The position numbers and the translations under genes were made by a program. This document shows, in pieces, positions 37,629 to 50,929 of a stretch of 64,000 nt of DNA. The notes under the pieces are model-generated. The model searched no databases. It was not told the DNA's origin and was given only the letters and a program-made list of their open reading frames with translations. The first letter of the stretch is position 1. Every line of letters begins with the position of its first letter. The stretch spans positions 32,346,270 through 32,410,269 of the forward strand of contig NW_023998415.1 of NCBI RefSeq assembly GCF_014805625.2, written 5' to 3'. The DNA comes from Glossina fuscipes. Its lineage: Eukaryota; Arthropoda; Insecta; Diptera; Glossinidae.

Positions 37629-38748
37629 CCAGTGTTGGGATCAATTAGCGGTTAGTTAGTTAACCAGAGATTAGTCGTTGTGTAATGAATGCTTAACTAA
37701 CAAATTGAAAGGAAACTTCTTCACTAATTAAACTGATGGAGGCAATTAAATCAACTGGTTACCCATAATTAATAGAAGCCTTGTTGTATAGACATTTTGC
37801 GCAACTATTGCTTACGTTTCTAGCAGTGGCATATGTATATAATTAAGGCAGGCCAGAAACCGCAGCAAAGTTAGACTTTGCGGCTGATTCACGTTCATCG
37901 AACGCTTTCCTTTAATATGTTCAAACGAGTTCGATTTTAATATGTGACCTTTGAAGACGTTCACCTAGCTATTCATGATACGAACGTGAAAGAAAGTTAC
38001 ATTGTCGGTACGTGAATTTCTCATAGGCAGCGTGTTGACTTATCCGATATTTAGCATATTGAGATCATCTTAAATGACTTGGTTCCAATTGTGGATTGTT
38101 TCGAACGTATCGATCATACAACCCCGGCTCCATCCTCTCGACTGTTACTACATCAAAGTACTTCATGCTATGCAAACGTAACTACGCACAATAATGATTT
38201 ATTCTTAAGCTTACCATGCGCTCAATGCATAACATGCCGCACTATATATATATTCTAATATAATTGAAGAATTGTTATGCGTCCAACAGCGAGGCAAAGG
38301 ATTTTAACTATGTATTTGACGGTGATTGTGGATGAATTTGAGAACTGCTTTCGATGATTTTTGACAAGAAAACCTAAACAAAAGAATATTTGTAATCGCG
38401 AATAGTAATTCTGAACTAAATTTTGAAGGCTTAATAGATATAGCTGACGAAATTGTCCATCGCCTTAGATGGCTTCGGTCAAATTTTCTATTCGTTACAA
38501 TTTACAAAAGCCTTAAAAAAAAAAGATATTTAAAAAATTTGATAAATACATAGCATAGAGCATGTGAGTCACGTGTACACTTACAGCAGAAGTAAGGCGG
38601 GTACATGATTTTAGTTTTATTTTATTACATATTTTTATAGTGTATAGATTTTCTGATATTACTTAGAGCGTGAGGCGAAGATCCCGTGACAAACGAGACC
38701 ACTAAACTCCTAAAACTAACGAAATATTTTATAATCAAAAAGTTTTAT

Positions 38749-38782
38749 GCGTGTGTGTGCGTGTGTGTGTGTGTGTGTGTGC
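38749..38782. repeat. (GT)n microsatellite
   Basis: About 16 GT units with one C substitution. Confidence 0.9.
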
Positions 38783-39479
38783 ATTCTAGCTGTTAACAAT
38801 TGCACGCAGTTGGTGTTTTAGATTGCGCTGAATTTGAGGAAAACTTTATTGGGTATTCATATATGTGGTCATTAAATACCCGAAGAATAAAAAAAAGGCT
38901 GCGGAATCAAACTTTCATCACTTTGGGAAAACGGATTCAAAAAAGAAAACTTGTTGTCGCGAATTTATGACGTTATTATGAAATTAAAACGAAGCAGACG
39001 GAATGGTAAGTCATAAAAGATGTTTAACTTAACATAGTCTGTCATAAAGTTAATTTAAAACCTGGCAGGCAGACATCATTAGATAGCGTAGCAACAGTGT
39101 TGCGTAAGCATTCATAGTTTGCCTCCATCTCCACTATGAAATGTCCGTATTCTACGACTACGTCGGATACGTTTTCAAATATTATTTACCATCATCGCTT
39201 TTTTACACTCAATTCCGAAGGTTGGACACACAGAGACACAGCAATGTATCGCAATGTATCTCCGGTCGTCTGCCCATCGACTTGAATAAAGTCGTCAAAC
39301 GGTATTCTTGTTTAATTAATTTTTCTGAATTAGTCTTAACTGGAAAAAAAAAAAACTCCTGCTAACCTCGGAAATATCTCAAGTAAGTTTATAAAAATTG
39401 CAACATCATTTATAAATTGAGTGCGTTTTTACTTTTGTTGCACACATTTCTTTTCACACACGCCATTGAAAATTCGTAG

Positions 39480-40149
39480 AAATATGTTTCATCAATAAAC
39501 AATTAAAACTCATTGGTTTTACTAATCCAGTGTGTTATTGTTTGGTCGACTAATTTCATGATTATGGCAATGGATGGCAGTGTCGTATTGAGAGATGATT
39601 AATGTATGTATTGTTGACGGCTGTGCATTGTCGCTTGCGTTAAGTGTGTTTCTCTATACCTCCAGCCGATGATAGCAGAGAGTGTGTGAAAGTTTACGAA
39701 ATGGAGTCATGTTTCCTGCGGTGAAAGCGGGATTCGGTGTTAGGGAGTGTGTGTACTGAAGTGTAGCACTCCACAAACAATTGCTGCGGATTCGACTCAT
39801 TATCCAAAAAGGTGCTTGAAAACAATAATTTTGTTCGGTAAATGTGTCAACATTGGGACTTGGAACACCAAAAGTCGCCAAAAAAAAAAAAAAATAAATA
39901 AAAATTAAGACAAAGTCAGAAGCGGGTTGCAAGAATTTGAAAGTCGCGTCAATCTCGAATTGAAGTTGATAGCAAGCTGCAGGAAGTCGCGGAAATAAAT
40001 TGCAAAGACGATCCCAGGTAACAAGTAAAATTGATGGAAGTGTGCAGCCTAAACAATTACAGTTTGCTGCCGTGAAGACCGGTAAAGCGAGTGTAAATTA
40101 AAATGATTTTTCCGCTAATTAATTAAAGCGAAACTTGCCCACACTAATA
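39480..40149. other. GC-richer lead-in to LINE ORF1 relic
   Basis: A block of more mixed composition than its surroundings runs directly into the LINE ORF1 relic on the + strand. It contains one A run (39879-39893). It may be the eroded 5' part of the same LINE or a non-coding exon. No long frame or family motif is readable. Confidence 0.35.
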
Positions 40150-40762
40150 AGAACCTCAAGCTGGATCTAACAAAATATGCTAAACCCAAGAAGGGTTAGT
40201 AATAATTGTCTGGTGTGGCATAACATGAGATGGGTACAAATGTTTAAAAAGATCTGTTATAGGATAAAGATACATAATATTAGTTACGAGGGTGGCGACG
40301 ATGAGATTGTAACTAAGTTGCGCGATCAAAATTCCATTGTAAAAAAGCACAATCTATCAAGAGTTGTAAAATGCCATGAGGCCAAGATAGATGACAAGAT
40401 CTGTTACATTATTATTGCTGAGACAGATTCTGAGATTTTCACGAACGTACTTGTCAAGGATAAGACTTATATTGGTTGGGAAAGATTCATAGTCGATGAT
40501 GTGTTCGAAGTTAAGATTTTGCAATAGGAGTAGTGAGTTTAACCATATGACAAAATATTCTAGCAAAGATGGGGTGTGCCGGCAGTGTCTACGTACTCAT
40601 AAGTCTTTTGACTGCATTGTTAAATGTGTTGATTGTACGAAAATGATTGAAAATTTTATATCGAAACTTAATACTAATTATTTAACCCCGAATAGGACTT
40701 GGTTTACATTTGTACACGAATTGAGTTTGACTAAGAAAATCATTTTAAGAATAGTAAAATAA
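40150..40762 (+). pseudogene. LINE ORF1 (gag-like, CCHC zinc knuckles), frameshifted
   Basis: The first frame (40177-40527) contains RIKIHNISYEG, DDEIVTKLRDQNSIVKKHN, AETDSEIFTNVL and IGWERFIVDD. This is the pattern of arthropod LINE ORF1 proteins upstream of the zinc knuckles ('RP.iKI.nVs....deei...lr.QN', then the '..C..v.eyf.v..CfkC' lead-in). A +1 shift at about 40515-40527 passes to the second frame (40496-40762). That frame carries CNRSSEFNHMTKYS, a CX2CX4HX4C knuckle with its second and fourth cysteines changed to Ser. It is followed by an intact CRQCLRTHKSFDC (CX2CX3HX4C) and KCVDCTK. ORF1 proteins of this kind bind the element RNA as a nucleoprotein. The frameshift, lost zinc ligands and absent ORF2 show a dead copy. 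The exact clade is not resolved. Confidence 0.75.
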
Positions 40763-43552
40763 ATAAAAGAAAAACAACTATGCATACATAAGTATGTATG
40801 TGATGTCTTTTGCGAATGAATACGGAAACCGCACTTTTTAAGTGAAAGTTCATTTACTCTGTTTATTTAAAACGAAATTTTAAAAAAATTTTAATTTCAC
40901 AAAACACGATTAACCGAAAAAAAAAAAAAATGCAAAAAAAATCTATGAAAACAAAAACGACATGTCAAGCCGTCTCAAAAATGTTTCGCTTAATACGTAC
41001 GCGTATATGTATGCATGAATAGATGAAATCTCTAATAATTAGTAGGGCTTTCGAGAATGTAGGTCCACTGTTGACGACTTTAGTTGAAAATTCTCGCCGA
41101 AAAAGCAATAGAAGACATCAGATATAGAAGCTTTTTAAAGAAGCGTGGTGCAGTAGGGTCCTTATATATATAAAAAATCCCTATTCAGATAATCCAAAAT
41201 CTGCGAGTAATGCGGTTTGAGAAGCTGTGTGAAGAGGTTTCAGTGCGAAGACGTCCCACGCTAACTTAGGCTATAAAAATGCTTCCTCTTCCTTAAGAAA
41301 AAAAAATCACGCACGCACACGAACATACACGAGAAGGCTTGTTTTTAAAAGCTCCGCCTGACCGTACCGATTTTATATAAATTATGGGCAAAAAAACGAT
41401 CGATTAGGCATCGTCGTGTGAACTACAAAAATGGGTAAATCTTGCCGAAAGCAAAGTTTGATCTAGTTTTTCCTTCATACTGCTATACGGGTGCGGTTGT
41501 TCAGCGAAAACGATTTCAGAAATAAGAACCGAATGGTGATGTTCGAAGGCAAAGCCTTTTTTGCACCTAGATGCGATTAATTTTTCGTAAGACAACCGGT
41601 TACAAGCTCTACTGTTTCTGTTGCAATTTGGTGAATTTGGCTGAACGTTTTAGCTACGATCGTTATTACGCGGTCATCGGCCTACCCAAGAAAGCAAAGC
41701 TCTATTCATAAAAACTAATATAGAATAGGGTACCGATCATAGACCCATGAAGAACACTGCCATCCAATGGGTGATATAATGGCGTTCTTTTGTATAGATG
41801 ACTATCATTCTTAAAGCTTTATCATGACCAATCGGTATCGTCTACTTCCTGTGTGTGCGTGTTGTACATATATATATACACTTTTATTACACTTTTTCTT
41901 AAAAGATTAGATTTACGCTTTGTAATGCATAGGTTGTTACGGTTTTCCATTTAAGCGCTTGTAGGTATATAGAAATATAATAGGACATGACTGCTAAAGC
42001 AAATGAAAAAAGGAAAAGGTAAAAATCAACAAAAAAAAAAAAAAAAAAACGAAAAAGTAACCTCCAACATTAAGGTAAAACTTTGGCGCCAGTTTGATAA
42101 CTCATTTAAAAATAAACACACACGAGCGTAACGCGTATATAACGTAAGACTAAACACATGTTAACACTTTTTAACTCTAGCACCAACGCTTGTTGTACAA
42201 CCATTTACTACGTGTGCCGCATAAAACACTTTTCACTCTCTCATAAAACTTTTGCCAATGTACTATGTACAGTAACAACAATATCAACACTAGCTGCAGC
42301 AGTAGGACTATAAAACTGTGCAAAGCTATGCAATACATGTATATACGTTTGTGAACGTATACATATATATATATATCCCTATATAGATAGATGTTGTTTT
42401 TTTTTTTTTTTCTCTGTATGTTTGAAAATTAACACAAAAACTAAACTTGAAATAATGATGACGATAAAGTTCACCAAACAAAAATACAAAAATAAAAATA
42501 AAATAAAAGTTTACCATTTCTGCAATGATGTGTTTGATCAGAAACTGCTGCTATTCGTTGTTGTGTCGTTATGTTGATACTAATGATATAGTTGTTCCTT
42601 CTCTCATGCTTAGTGTTTGCGCTGTTGTTGTCTGTTTGAAAAATTAATGTAATTGTTTTTTTTTTTTTTTTTGCATTTTTTGCATTTTTTTTCTTTCTCG
42701 AACAAAACAATTTATTAAAAAATAAACATTGTTTAACAACTAATTAAAAACAAGTTTTCATGAGACTTAATTTAATATCGTACATTTGCGAATTTATTTC
42801 CTCTTTTCTACATCCGTACACTCGAAAAGTTTTCAGTGATTTATGTGTTAATATGTACGTGCCGGCAAACATGTGTTCAGTTGTCTACGTAATTGTGCCA
42901 ATGGGGAGAATTTATTACTAAAACGATTTAGAAAATTATATTCATGTTGTATATATAACTTACAACGAATCGAAATTATCTATAAAAGTAGAAAAATCAT
43001 TAAAATGTACAATTGTTTTAGATATGTTAATGAATCGGTCAAGATTCATATGTTTTGCGAAATATTAATTAATTATTGATGACGTCAACGTTTCAGGCAT
43101 TGATCGATAACTTATCATAATTGAAAAATTATCCTTTTTTTTCATGTTACCTCATGACGAAACCCTATTTGCCGTCAACCGTAGCTGTGTTACAATCTCT
43201 TTCGGCTCGACATATGGATTTTGTACCAAATAACACAATCCCTTCCTTACCTGAAAATAAGTAAATAAATGTGTCTAAATTTGTATCGCCTAGAAGTTTA
43301 TTTCCATCACATCGTAAAAGAGAGAGAGAGAGAGGGGGGGAAGTGGGAGACAGCGCGTTTGACTTACTATTGCTCTTGATTTCTGCCCAAAAAAAAAAAA
43401 AAAAAATTTTACTCTAAATATAAATACAGAGCCTCGTTAAAAGAAACTTTTCAATAATTAAGTTAAATGAGAGGCAAAGTATTGAACGGAAATACTGCTG
43501 GCTATTGAGGTACATTAAGATACGCTTCTGAAAATGTTGTCTGTGTTCATTG

Positions 43553-43584
<32 letters not shown>

Positions 43585-46500
43585 AGTGATAAAAAGAAAA
43601 ACACTGAAAAACCAAACTTATAACATTCCATGAGATGCCATACGATTTTATTACTACGCCATCTATGAACGTAACCTAGATAGTGATTCTTATAGATTCT
43701 TTCTGAAACATACCTCAAGTTCTCTCATGTAATAATTTCTGCTTAGCAAAAATCGAAGATCGTATGATTAGTCCATAATGTCAAATTTAAACCTCTCAGG
43801 CTATGCTCATTTTGCCAAGAAAGTTCTCTCTGGAGGTAATCTTGGCGAGCTGTCACAGCAATAAATACAATACAGATGTCTTTATATCATTTATCGAAGC
43901 ATGGCGATATATGCATTTTATCAAAACAAGTAAGCCACACTGACCCTATCAAATGTATATATTCTTAGCTAATACATAAATTTCAATCGATCTCAGTATG
44001 GTCGTCTGCTCTTCAAACAAACAAGTTCTCAACAACCGATCTCGCAGCACTTCCATAAAAGTGGAAAAATATCCGTCACGCCGGTTCGAATCGAATGTAA
44101 AATTTTCCTTTGGTTCGGGTTTTTCTCATGATAAACGTGCTGCGGATCTAGAAGAGTCGGATGTAGTCAAATATAATTTCCTTATTTATTACATTCGTAA
44201 ACGTGATACGTATCTGATTGGGGTCCATTTTTACGCTAACTGTTTTAATTCTTCCGTTACATTTTTGCCCCTTAATTATATAAAAGCTAGAAGACGAAAA
44301 AGAAAGACCAAGATTTTATAGAAATTCTTTGATGTCTTTTTCTGATCTTGCAAACTGAACAGACACTGCGCTATGAAACCATCGCTTCTGAAAGAATACA
44401 AAGACGAATATGTTTTTTTCTTGAGCTCTGCGTTGTGTATTTTTATTTGCCAGCATTTTGTTGAAAAAAGCGGAAAACGCAATTTCGGCCCAAAGCGTAT
44501 TCAAGTTTCTCGGTTGTTGTTAACACATTTCAGTTTACGAATCTATGCGAGATTATATTCAGAGTTGACTAAATACATCCAAATATTTTATAACATATCG
44601 ACATTTTTTATAATGAAAATATAGAGAAAAGCAAGTATTTCATGACTAATTTCTATATTGACAAAAATCAGCATTAAACCGTCCTATGTATGCAAACAAA
44701 TAACTTTTTTATCTTTGTATCTCTAAGCACTTACAATAAATTCATTCGGGTATGAATATGTTATTTCGATAAATATAGAGACAGGTGTATGCACATCCAT
44801 ATATGCGTACATAAGTAAGTGCAAGTGTATTTGTGATAGTTGGCACATTAGTTAAAATTTCTTTTACTATTGCTGACATTTCACTTTATGCAAAAGCAAA
44901 TGTCTGCCTACGTGCTTGCATGTATGCAAACATTTATGCATATATATATATATATATATATATGCATACATAGATACAAATCTAACAACAAAAACAAAAA
45001 AATAACAAAACGAAAAAAAAAAAAAATGCAAAGGAAAAGAAAAAAAAAAAAAAACAACGAAAGCAAAAATGCCAACAATTTAAATGGCCACACAAGCTAA
45101 TAATTCTTATGCTCGTGTTTTTAGTAATATTTTGTTATAAAAAAAAAGAAAAAACAAAAAAATGAAAAGAAAAACAAAAAAAAAAAAAAAATATAAAATT
45201 GCCAGGAAACATACAATTTATGTAAGTGTTTGCGATGTATGTGTAGGTTGTTTGGTTTGAAGACTTCGTGGCGTATCTTTATTTAGGATACATATAGATA
45301 TTCATATATATATATATATATTTATATATATGTATATGTGGGCATATATAGAATATGAGGGAGAATTTTATAGTATGTACTTGAAAAACAAGTTGACTAT
45401 TTGGCATGTCTGCAACTGTTGTTTCAATTGTTTTTTTTTCGGCAGTGTTCTCTCTGCTTTTTATTTCAATTTTCGTATTCGTTCAGACATAAAGAATTTT
45501 TTTTTTTGTTTGAAAATAAACGATATTGTTGTTGTCACTTAAGCCTTGTGGTGGTACTGAGATTGGGCTGATGGAAAGAGGAGGAATTTTTTATTGGCAA
45601 CCGAATTGGCAACATGTTATTGTAACCATTGTCTAGGGTAATAGTGTGGCATAATTTACGATAACTTTGTGTGTATACGTTTTTTTTTTTTTTTTTTTTT
45701 TCCCTATATTTCTCCCGTTTCTGTTCCCATTTTTTACATCAATTACAAATATACATATATGCATATGGGTTAGGTGTTCTAAGGTTAAAAAGGAAATGTA
45801 AACACCGCTATAGGATATAGACCTACAAACACTTAATGAAGCTTACATCATTTCACGTACAGCAGTTGTTATAGTGTTTCCCCCCCAAAAAAATAAATAT
45901 TCAACTGTCATATGTGTTTACTGTGTCTCTATAGGTTTGGCAATTTAAGGTCCCTTTTTGGGATCAATGTGTTTGTTTAATATTAAAATTTGCTTATTTT
46001 AGCATAAAGGAAAAGTCAACAGACAACTTTAAGCCAACAACTCGAGGAGATAGTTGCCAAAAAAGAAAGAAAAGCAAAATAAAAAAAAAAAAGGAGGAAA
46101 GTAAGAAAGAACGAAACTATCCTGTTATCATAAAACTTTTTATGCGCGAGGGTGCCATAAGTACTAAGCCAACGATGATGGCATGTTGATGTGTTCGGTT
46201 GACAGACAAAGAAATTCGTGACAAAACTTCATAAATTGTTTAAAATTTCAACATAAATTTTAAATGAAAAAAAACTGATTATTCGGGAGATTTGTTTATA
46301 AAAGTCATCAAATGTTAATAAGGAGTAAGCTGGCGTAGATACGTAATGACTTATTCATATAGATATCAGCATTTATCTATTTTGAAAAAAAAAGAAGAAA
46401 ATATATTTATATATGTATATATATATATATATGTAATAGTTGTTCTCTAATAAATTGGTTAATAGAAATGTTTTATTATTTATTTACTGTTACCCTATGG

Positions 46501-47262
46501 TACCAAATGTAACACTAACTAATTTGAATAAATGCTCCCACATGAAAATTGTTCGTTCATATTATAAATTAAGTCTTATTTATAACTTCACTATTCAGCT
46601 TTTAAGCGCATACAAATCGTTTAAAGTGCATAAGAATAGTTTCTCATATTTACTTACCCGCGGTACAGAACGACCTTCTCGAAACTCAAAATATTATTAT
46701 ATATGTATGATTTATACCTTACATACATACAATTTAACAATTTTACATACAATTTCACATCATTGAACTCATTCTTCAGCATACTTTCTTATATATGGTC
46801 AAGTTGAACTGACCTGTTAGGAAGTATAATCGTGGTTCTATGGTGCCACCAATAATTTGCCAATAATTTATATATAAGAAGTCGCAGAACTAATTCACGG
46901 TCCTCACTAATATCCTAATGTGATATGGAGAAAAGTTGTTTGTAGCAAAACTAGCTGGAAAGAGCTTGTTGTGCTGGACGCCTTCAAAATCTCGTTAAAC
47001 TAGAGTAAACGATACTAGAGTTACATATGCTCGGTGTTCCTTTCTCTCCTATAAAAAATAATTGTTTTGCTCTAATTGTAATGTCTGTCCATCCATATAA
47101 AATCATTCCACCCGGACATCACCAACACAAAATAATATAAAAACAGTAACTTACCTGTCGGACCATACGTTACGATCACATAGCTTGTTACTTTTGTTAC
47201 AATAACGTCTATTTCTGCAAAGTTTTCCTCTTATTGCATTTTATTTTGTTTTTGTGTTCGAC
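40763..47262. other. Non-coding stretch
   Basis: No gene recognised. Holds A and T runs (42031-42049, 42395-42411, 43388-43406, 43553-43580, 45680-45701), GA/GGG tract (43319-43341), TA tracts (44939-44963, 45305-45325, 46413-46432) and A-rich text at 44990-45190. A same-strand, same-frame pair of open frames (43998-44321 and 44373-44624, separated by two stops) encodes nothing I recognise. The segment 41040-41700 has transposase-like words but no alignable block. Confidence 0.55.
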
Positions 47263-47730
47263 CGATGCAAGGAAAAATCATTTCGCATCTTTTCGTTCCT
47301 AGGGGTGATGAACTGTGATAATCCTAATCGCGAAAGATTGTAGGTAGATCCTTGCGCAGCATCCACGCCGGCCGGGAGATGATGCCCTACGGCTGTTAGG
47401 ATCGAAAGCGTGTAATCTATTACACCCTAATGAAACGGTTAATACTATACACTTCCGCCGACAATTGATTGATGTGAATTGATCGTTGTATGAAAAACGG
47501 CTAGTATACCGAAAAGAGGAAACACAGAGTAATTTGTTTACACGACAACCATTTGTCTATCCATACGAATAAGCCGATCTGCAGCACTTGTGGAACTTTG
47601 TTACCAAAATCGGCCGATTCTCATTACGGGTCACAGGCTTGTTCGCTAGCTCGACGAGAAACATTTTTGGTGATATGATGACCGCAGATTAGTCAGAGAA
47701 CGGCGAGAATGTCTAACTAGCGATGCAGCG
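47263..47730 (+). pseudogene. Mos1-like mariner transposase fragment, frameshifted
   Basis: The frame at 47263 gives KEKSFRIFSFLG, then CDNPNRERL, a TAG where Trp is expected, and VDPCAASTPAGR. This matches 'YDNPKRRKSWVDPGQPSTSTAR' in Mos1/mauritiana-type mariners. The frame near 47430 gives PNETVNTIHFRRQLIDVN, a stop and SLYEKRLVYRKEETQSN. This matches 'KP.ETVN..RYQQQL..LNRAL.EKRPEY.KRQHKV'. A final scrap, ERRECLTSDAA, fits the C-terminal 'LPERWEKCV.SDG.YF'. The second and third catalytic Asp blocks are not readable. Several frameshifts and stops. No terminal repeats seen. The subfamily assignment comes from remembered consensus only. Confidence 0.8.
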
Positions 47731-48822
47731 TGCCTTGGTGCGTGTCTCTTGTCATTGCTTTCTGATTTAAGCACTTTTTTTTTCGAGAAAAACAAAAAAC
47801 AAAATTATTTCTTTTTTCCATCCGGCTGTCTATATGTTCATATATCCGTTTATCACCGTCTTTCGTTGAAATCTATAATTTAAAGAAGAATTATTGAAAG
47901 AAATGCAATAAAGAGCTTAACCCGGGAACATACAAGTTTAATTGACGGCTTAAGATGAATTCTGAAGTTGGAAATAGTTCGTCTACAATCCAACGTAAAA
48001 TAGGAGAAAATGTAGAACTCAGAATTTATAGCAGGCATTGGCCTAAAATTCTATAGGAAAATGTACGAAGATTCACTTGGATTTCGGAAAGAAACCATTA
48101 CTACTGATCTATCAACGCGCCTCCAAAAAACAAAAAATGGCAGTAAACGGTCTAAAAAAGAAATATATATATATATATATATAGTTTATTCATTGTTTTA
48201 TTTATTCATTCATTAATTATTATTATTATTTTTTATTTTTTTCTCACTTTCATTCCAAAATTTAAACATCTCTTAGCACCTACGTGGACATATTGCTTAA
48301 GTGTAGTTTACATTCATTATTTGTATTTTATTGTTTTCAGCCGCTATACAGCATGTAATTGCGTCACAATCACATTTCAATTCGAAAATTGTTATATTAA
48401 TGTTAGCTCTTAATTTTATCGAGTCCACTATTAAATAATAAAGAAATGCTGATATTATCGTAGACTTGCTAATAATTTCAATACGAACATCGGACAAGTT
48501 ACACGATACTCGATTAGATTAATTTCGACATGATACAGTAAAATGCATCGAGTAAACGGAAAGTTACAAAATTGTTGCGAGAGCGCAATCAGAGCTCATC
48601 TCGAAGTTTCAGTTATGCTCATTTTCGACTATAGAGTATCAAAACCTCGCACTTGAATGAACATAAACTTATACGTGTACATATACGCAGACATGTATGT
48701 GCGTCGACATTAGTTTCCTATCACCATTTCTTTGTCAGTTTGTTTCATAATATACTGATTGGTCACATCGATTGTGTAATAATTTCTGGGTCAGTAATTT
48801 AAATTAATTTTTAATTACTATG

Positions 48823-48886
<64 letters not shown>

Positions 48887-50929
48887 CATAGTTCTTTATT
48901 AAAAATTTAACGGTTTGTTAAACAATTATATTTGGTAAGTAGGTGGCTATGTAAGCAAACATATGCACAAATGCAATTGTGCTGATATTCTCATGCTTTT
49001 GCAACGAAACTTTAAACGGCTCTTTAATTTTGTTTTTAACTATCATTACCGCATATCTAATGGCTTGCATAATGATCGGTCGTTATGTAGTTAAAAAAAA
49101 TTATCATCTTAAAGCTGTTTAGTACATTAATTATATTAAGTTGGGGAATTGTGATCGCCTTATCGCTCATCTTGAATATGCCCATTAGCGCATCTCTTAA
49201 AAATGCAAAGTATTTTGTTAAACATGGGCGTCGCTTAATTAATTGAAATCAATTTTACGCTAACCTTTAGATGTTTTCGAAACTAGGAGAGACATTTCAT
49301 TCAACATTTCATTCATATATATGTATATGGGGCAAAAAAAGAACTCATTATTTTAAGACGTTAAAAATATTGAAAAACTGCAATTTTTTATGAAACTAAA
49401 CCTGACCGCTTGATTAATGCAATTAAATGCTTTCTAATTTTCCGCTATTTCCCTACGACCCGGAAAGATTCGGAAACTTACCTTAACAAACTTAGTGTTT
49501 ATAGGACATCAAATGCCTATGTTTCATGTCTATCATTAAAAAGTAAAGTAGAAAACATGTAATCAATATTTTTAATTAGGTCAATGCGTCTTGGAGTGAC
49601 GCAAATATGTTACCTCAGATCAGCATTTTGATTGCATGCATAACATACATCCTTCGGACATTAGAGACGTATTCTTTTCGAGTATGTTTTTCTTGTGGCT
49701 GCTCGCGTAGTGTATATTTATGCAAATCTTGGCAGACTTTATAAAATCGCAAGATGATTTAAATATATTTTTCGCATCAATTGCATGGAGGTCGCTAGGC
49801 TTGTTTGCCCGAAAGAGTGGACATGAGTGCCGATATAGCATACAACAAATATTTTCTTACTGGATGATTTGGGAATTGTCGATTGACTGATCCGAACAGG
49901 CCTGCTCACTCAACATATATTATTTCTCACTTGGTTTCAATCACTTGCCGAATCATTAGTTCACTAATGCGCCTGTAATTAAAAATTGCACATTTATAGG
50001 CCTCCACATGGACAAGCCCCAGGAATTTTGTGTAGCGTGACATATTTTCGAACTATCGTAATCGCATATTTTTATTGAATTTTTATGGAAAATGAAATAT
50101 AACATCACTGCATTGAATTTTTAATTTCTTAACCGTATAAAAAAAAAAAACGTTGTGTCCCATAAAAACTAGTTCTCATAATTACACTATCCTTCGGTGT
50201 CTTCCTTAAAGTTTCACGTAAAGTGCAGTTTCCTATCCATTAGTCCGGTATTGAAATAGAAAAAAAGGAAAGAGCAAAACAAAACTTAATTTGGGCGAAG
50301 CACATAAAGTGTCCACTTAGACACTTAGAACGATGAAGAAGAGAAACAAAAAAAAAAAAAAAAAACAAAAAATACTAAAACTAACAACTTTAGTTTTTAT
50401 TTAATGCTTTAACAACTATAACAAAAGCTTTTATACAAAATTAATAGTCAATAAGAGCTTATTGTTATATTCGACGTTAATGCAAACGCATTGCTGCAAA
50501 TGTACAACATACAGTAACGTTAGGCGTAGTTAATTTCAATAGAAAACCCTTTAGTTGATTATAGATATCATCTGTATATATATATATAGCATACATAGAA
50601 TAGAATGAAAGAAGAATGAAAATAATTATAGTTGCCCTGGGTTCTTAAACATCAATTGCCTTAAACGAACGCAAAAAAATATATTCAGAGATTTTTATCC
50701 TTTTCAGGCATTTTGCCATTGATAACTATTTATGCGATATTCTATTTGTCAATTGCTAAGGGTTGACGAACTACTAGTCAAAGGATTTCAAAATTTTCAA
50801 TTTCCTTTTTGTTTTCTAATATCGGGTTTTTTCAATGGGTCGACTTAAGAAATGATCTCGAAAAGGATATTAAGCGTTAGCGTAACGAAATAGGTTAATA
50901 TTACCAAGTTAAAAATTACAAAAAAAATA
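47731..50929. other. Non-coding AT-rich stretch
   Basis: No gene recognised. TA tracts at 48162-48182 and 48824-48852, the latter running straight into 32 T (48852-48883); A runs at 50140-50152 and 50348-50366; short TA tract near 50575-50589. Confidence 0.6.

Larger units (their letters stand above)
31901..39479. other. Non-coding stretch rich in microsatellites
   Basis: No gene recognised. Contains TA tracts (32025-32045, 33638-33676, 34419-34440, 36669-36681), (CA)n (33211-33233), two GA tracts (listed), GTTATT repeats (35829-35860) and (GT)n (38749-38782). A palindrome and hAT-like end at 37.6 kb are listed separately. The block 37900-38330 is of mixed composition and unassigned. Confidence 0.55.

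Noticed and set aside
41200..41620. Possible helix-turn-helix part of a transposase (words like NPKSASNAV and LFSENDFRNKN)
   Set aside because: Only isolated words in different frames with many stops; no order of motifs could be established.
44080..44096. ggttcgaatcg resembling a tRNA B box
   Set aside because: No A box at the right distance upstream and no cloverleaf can be drawn.
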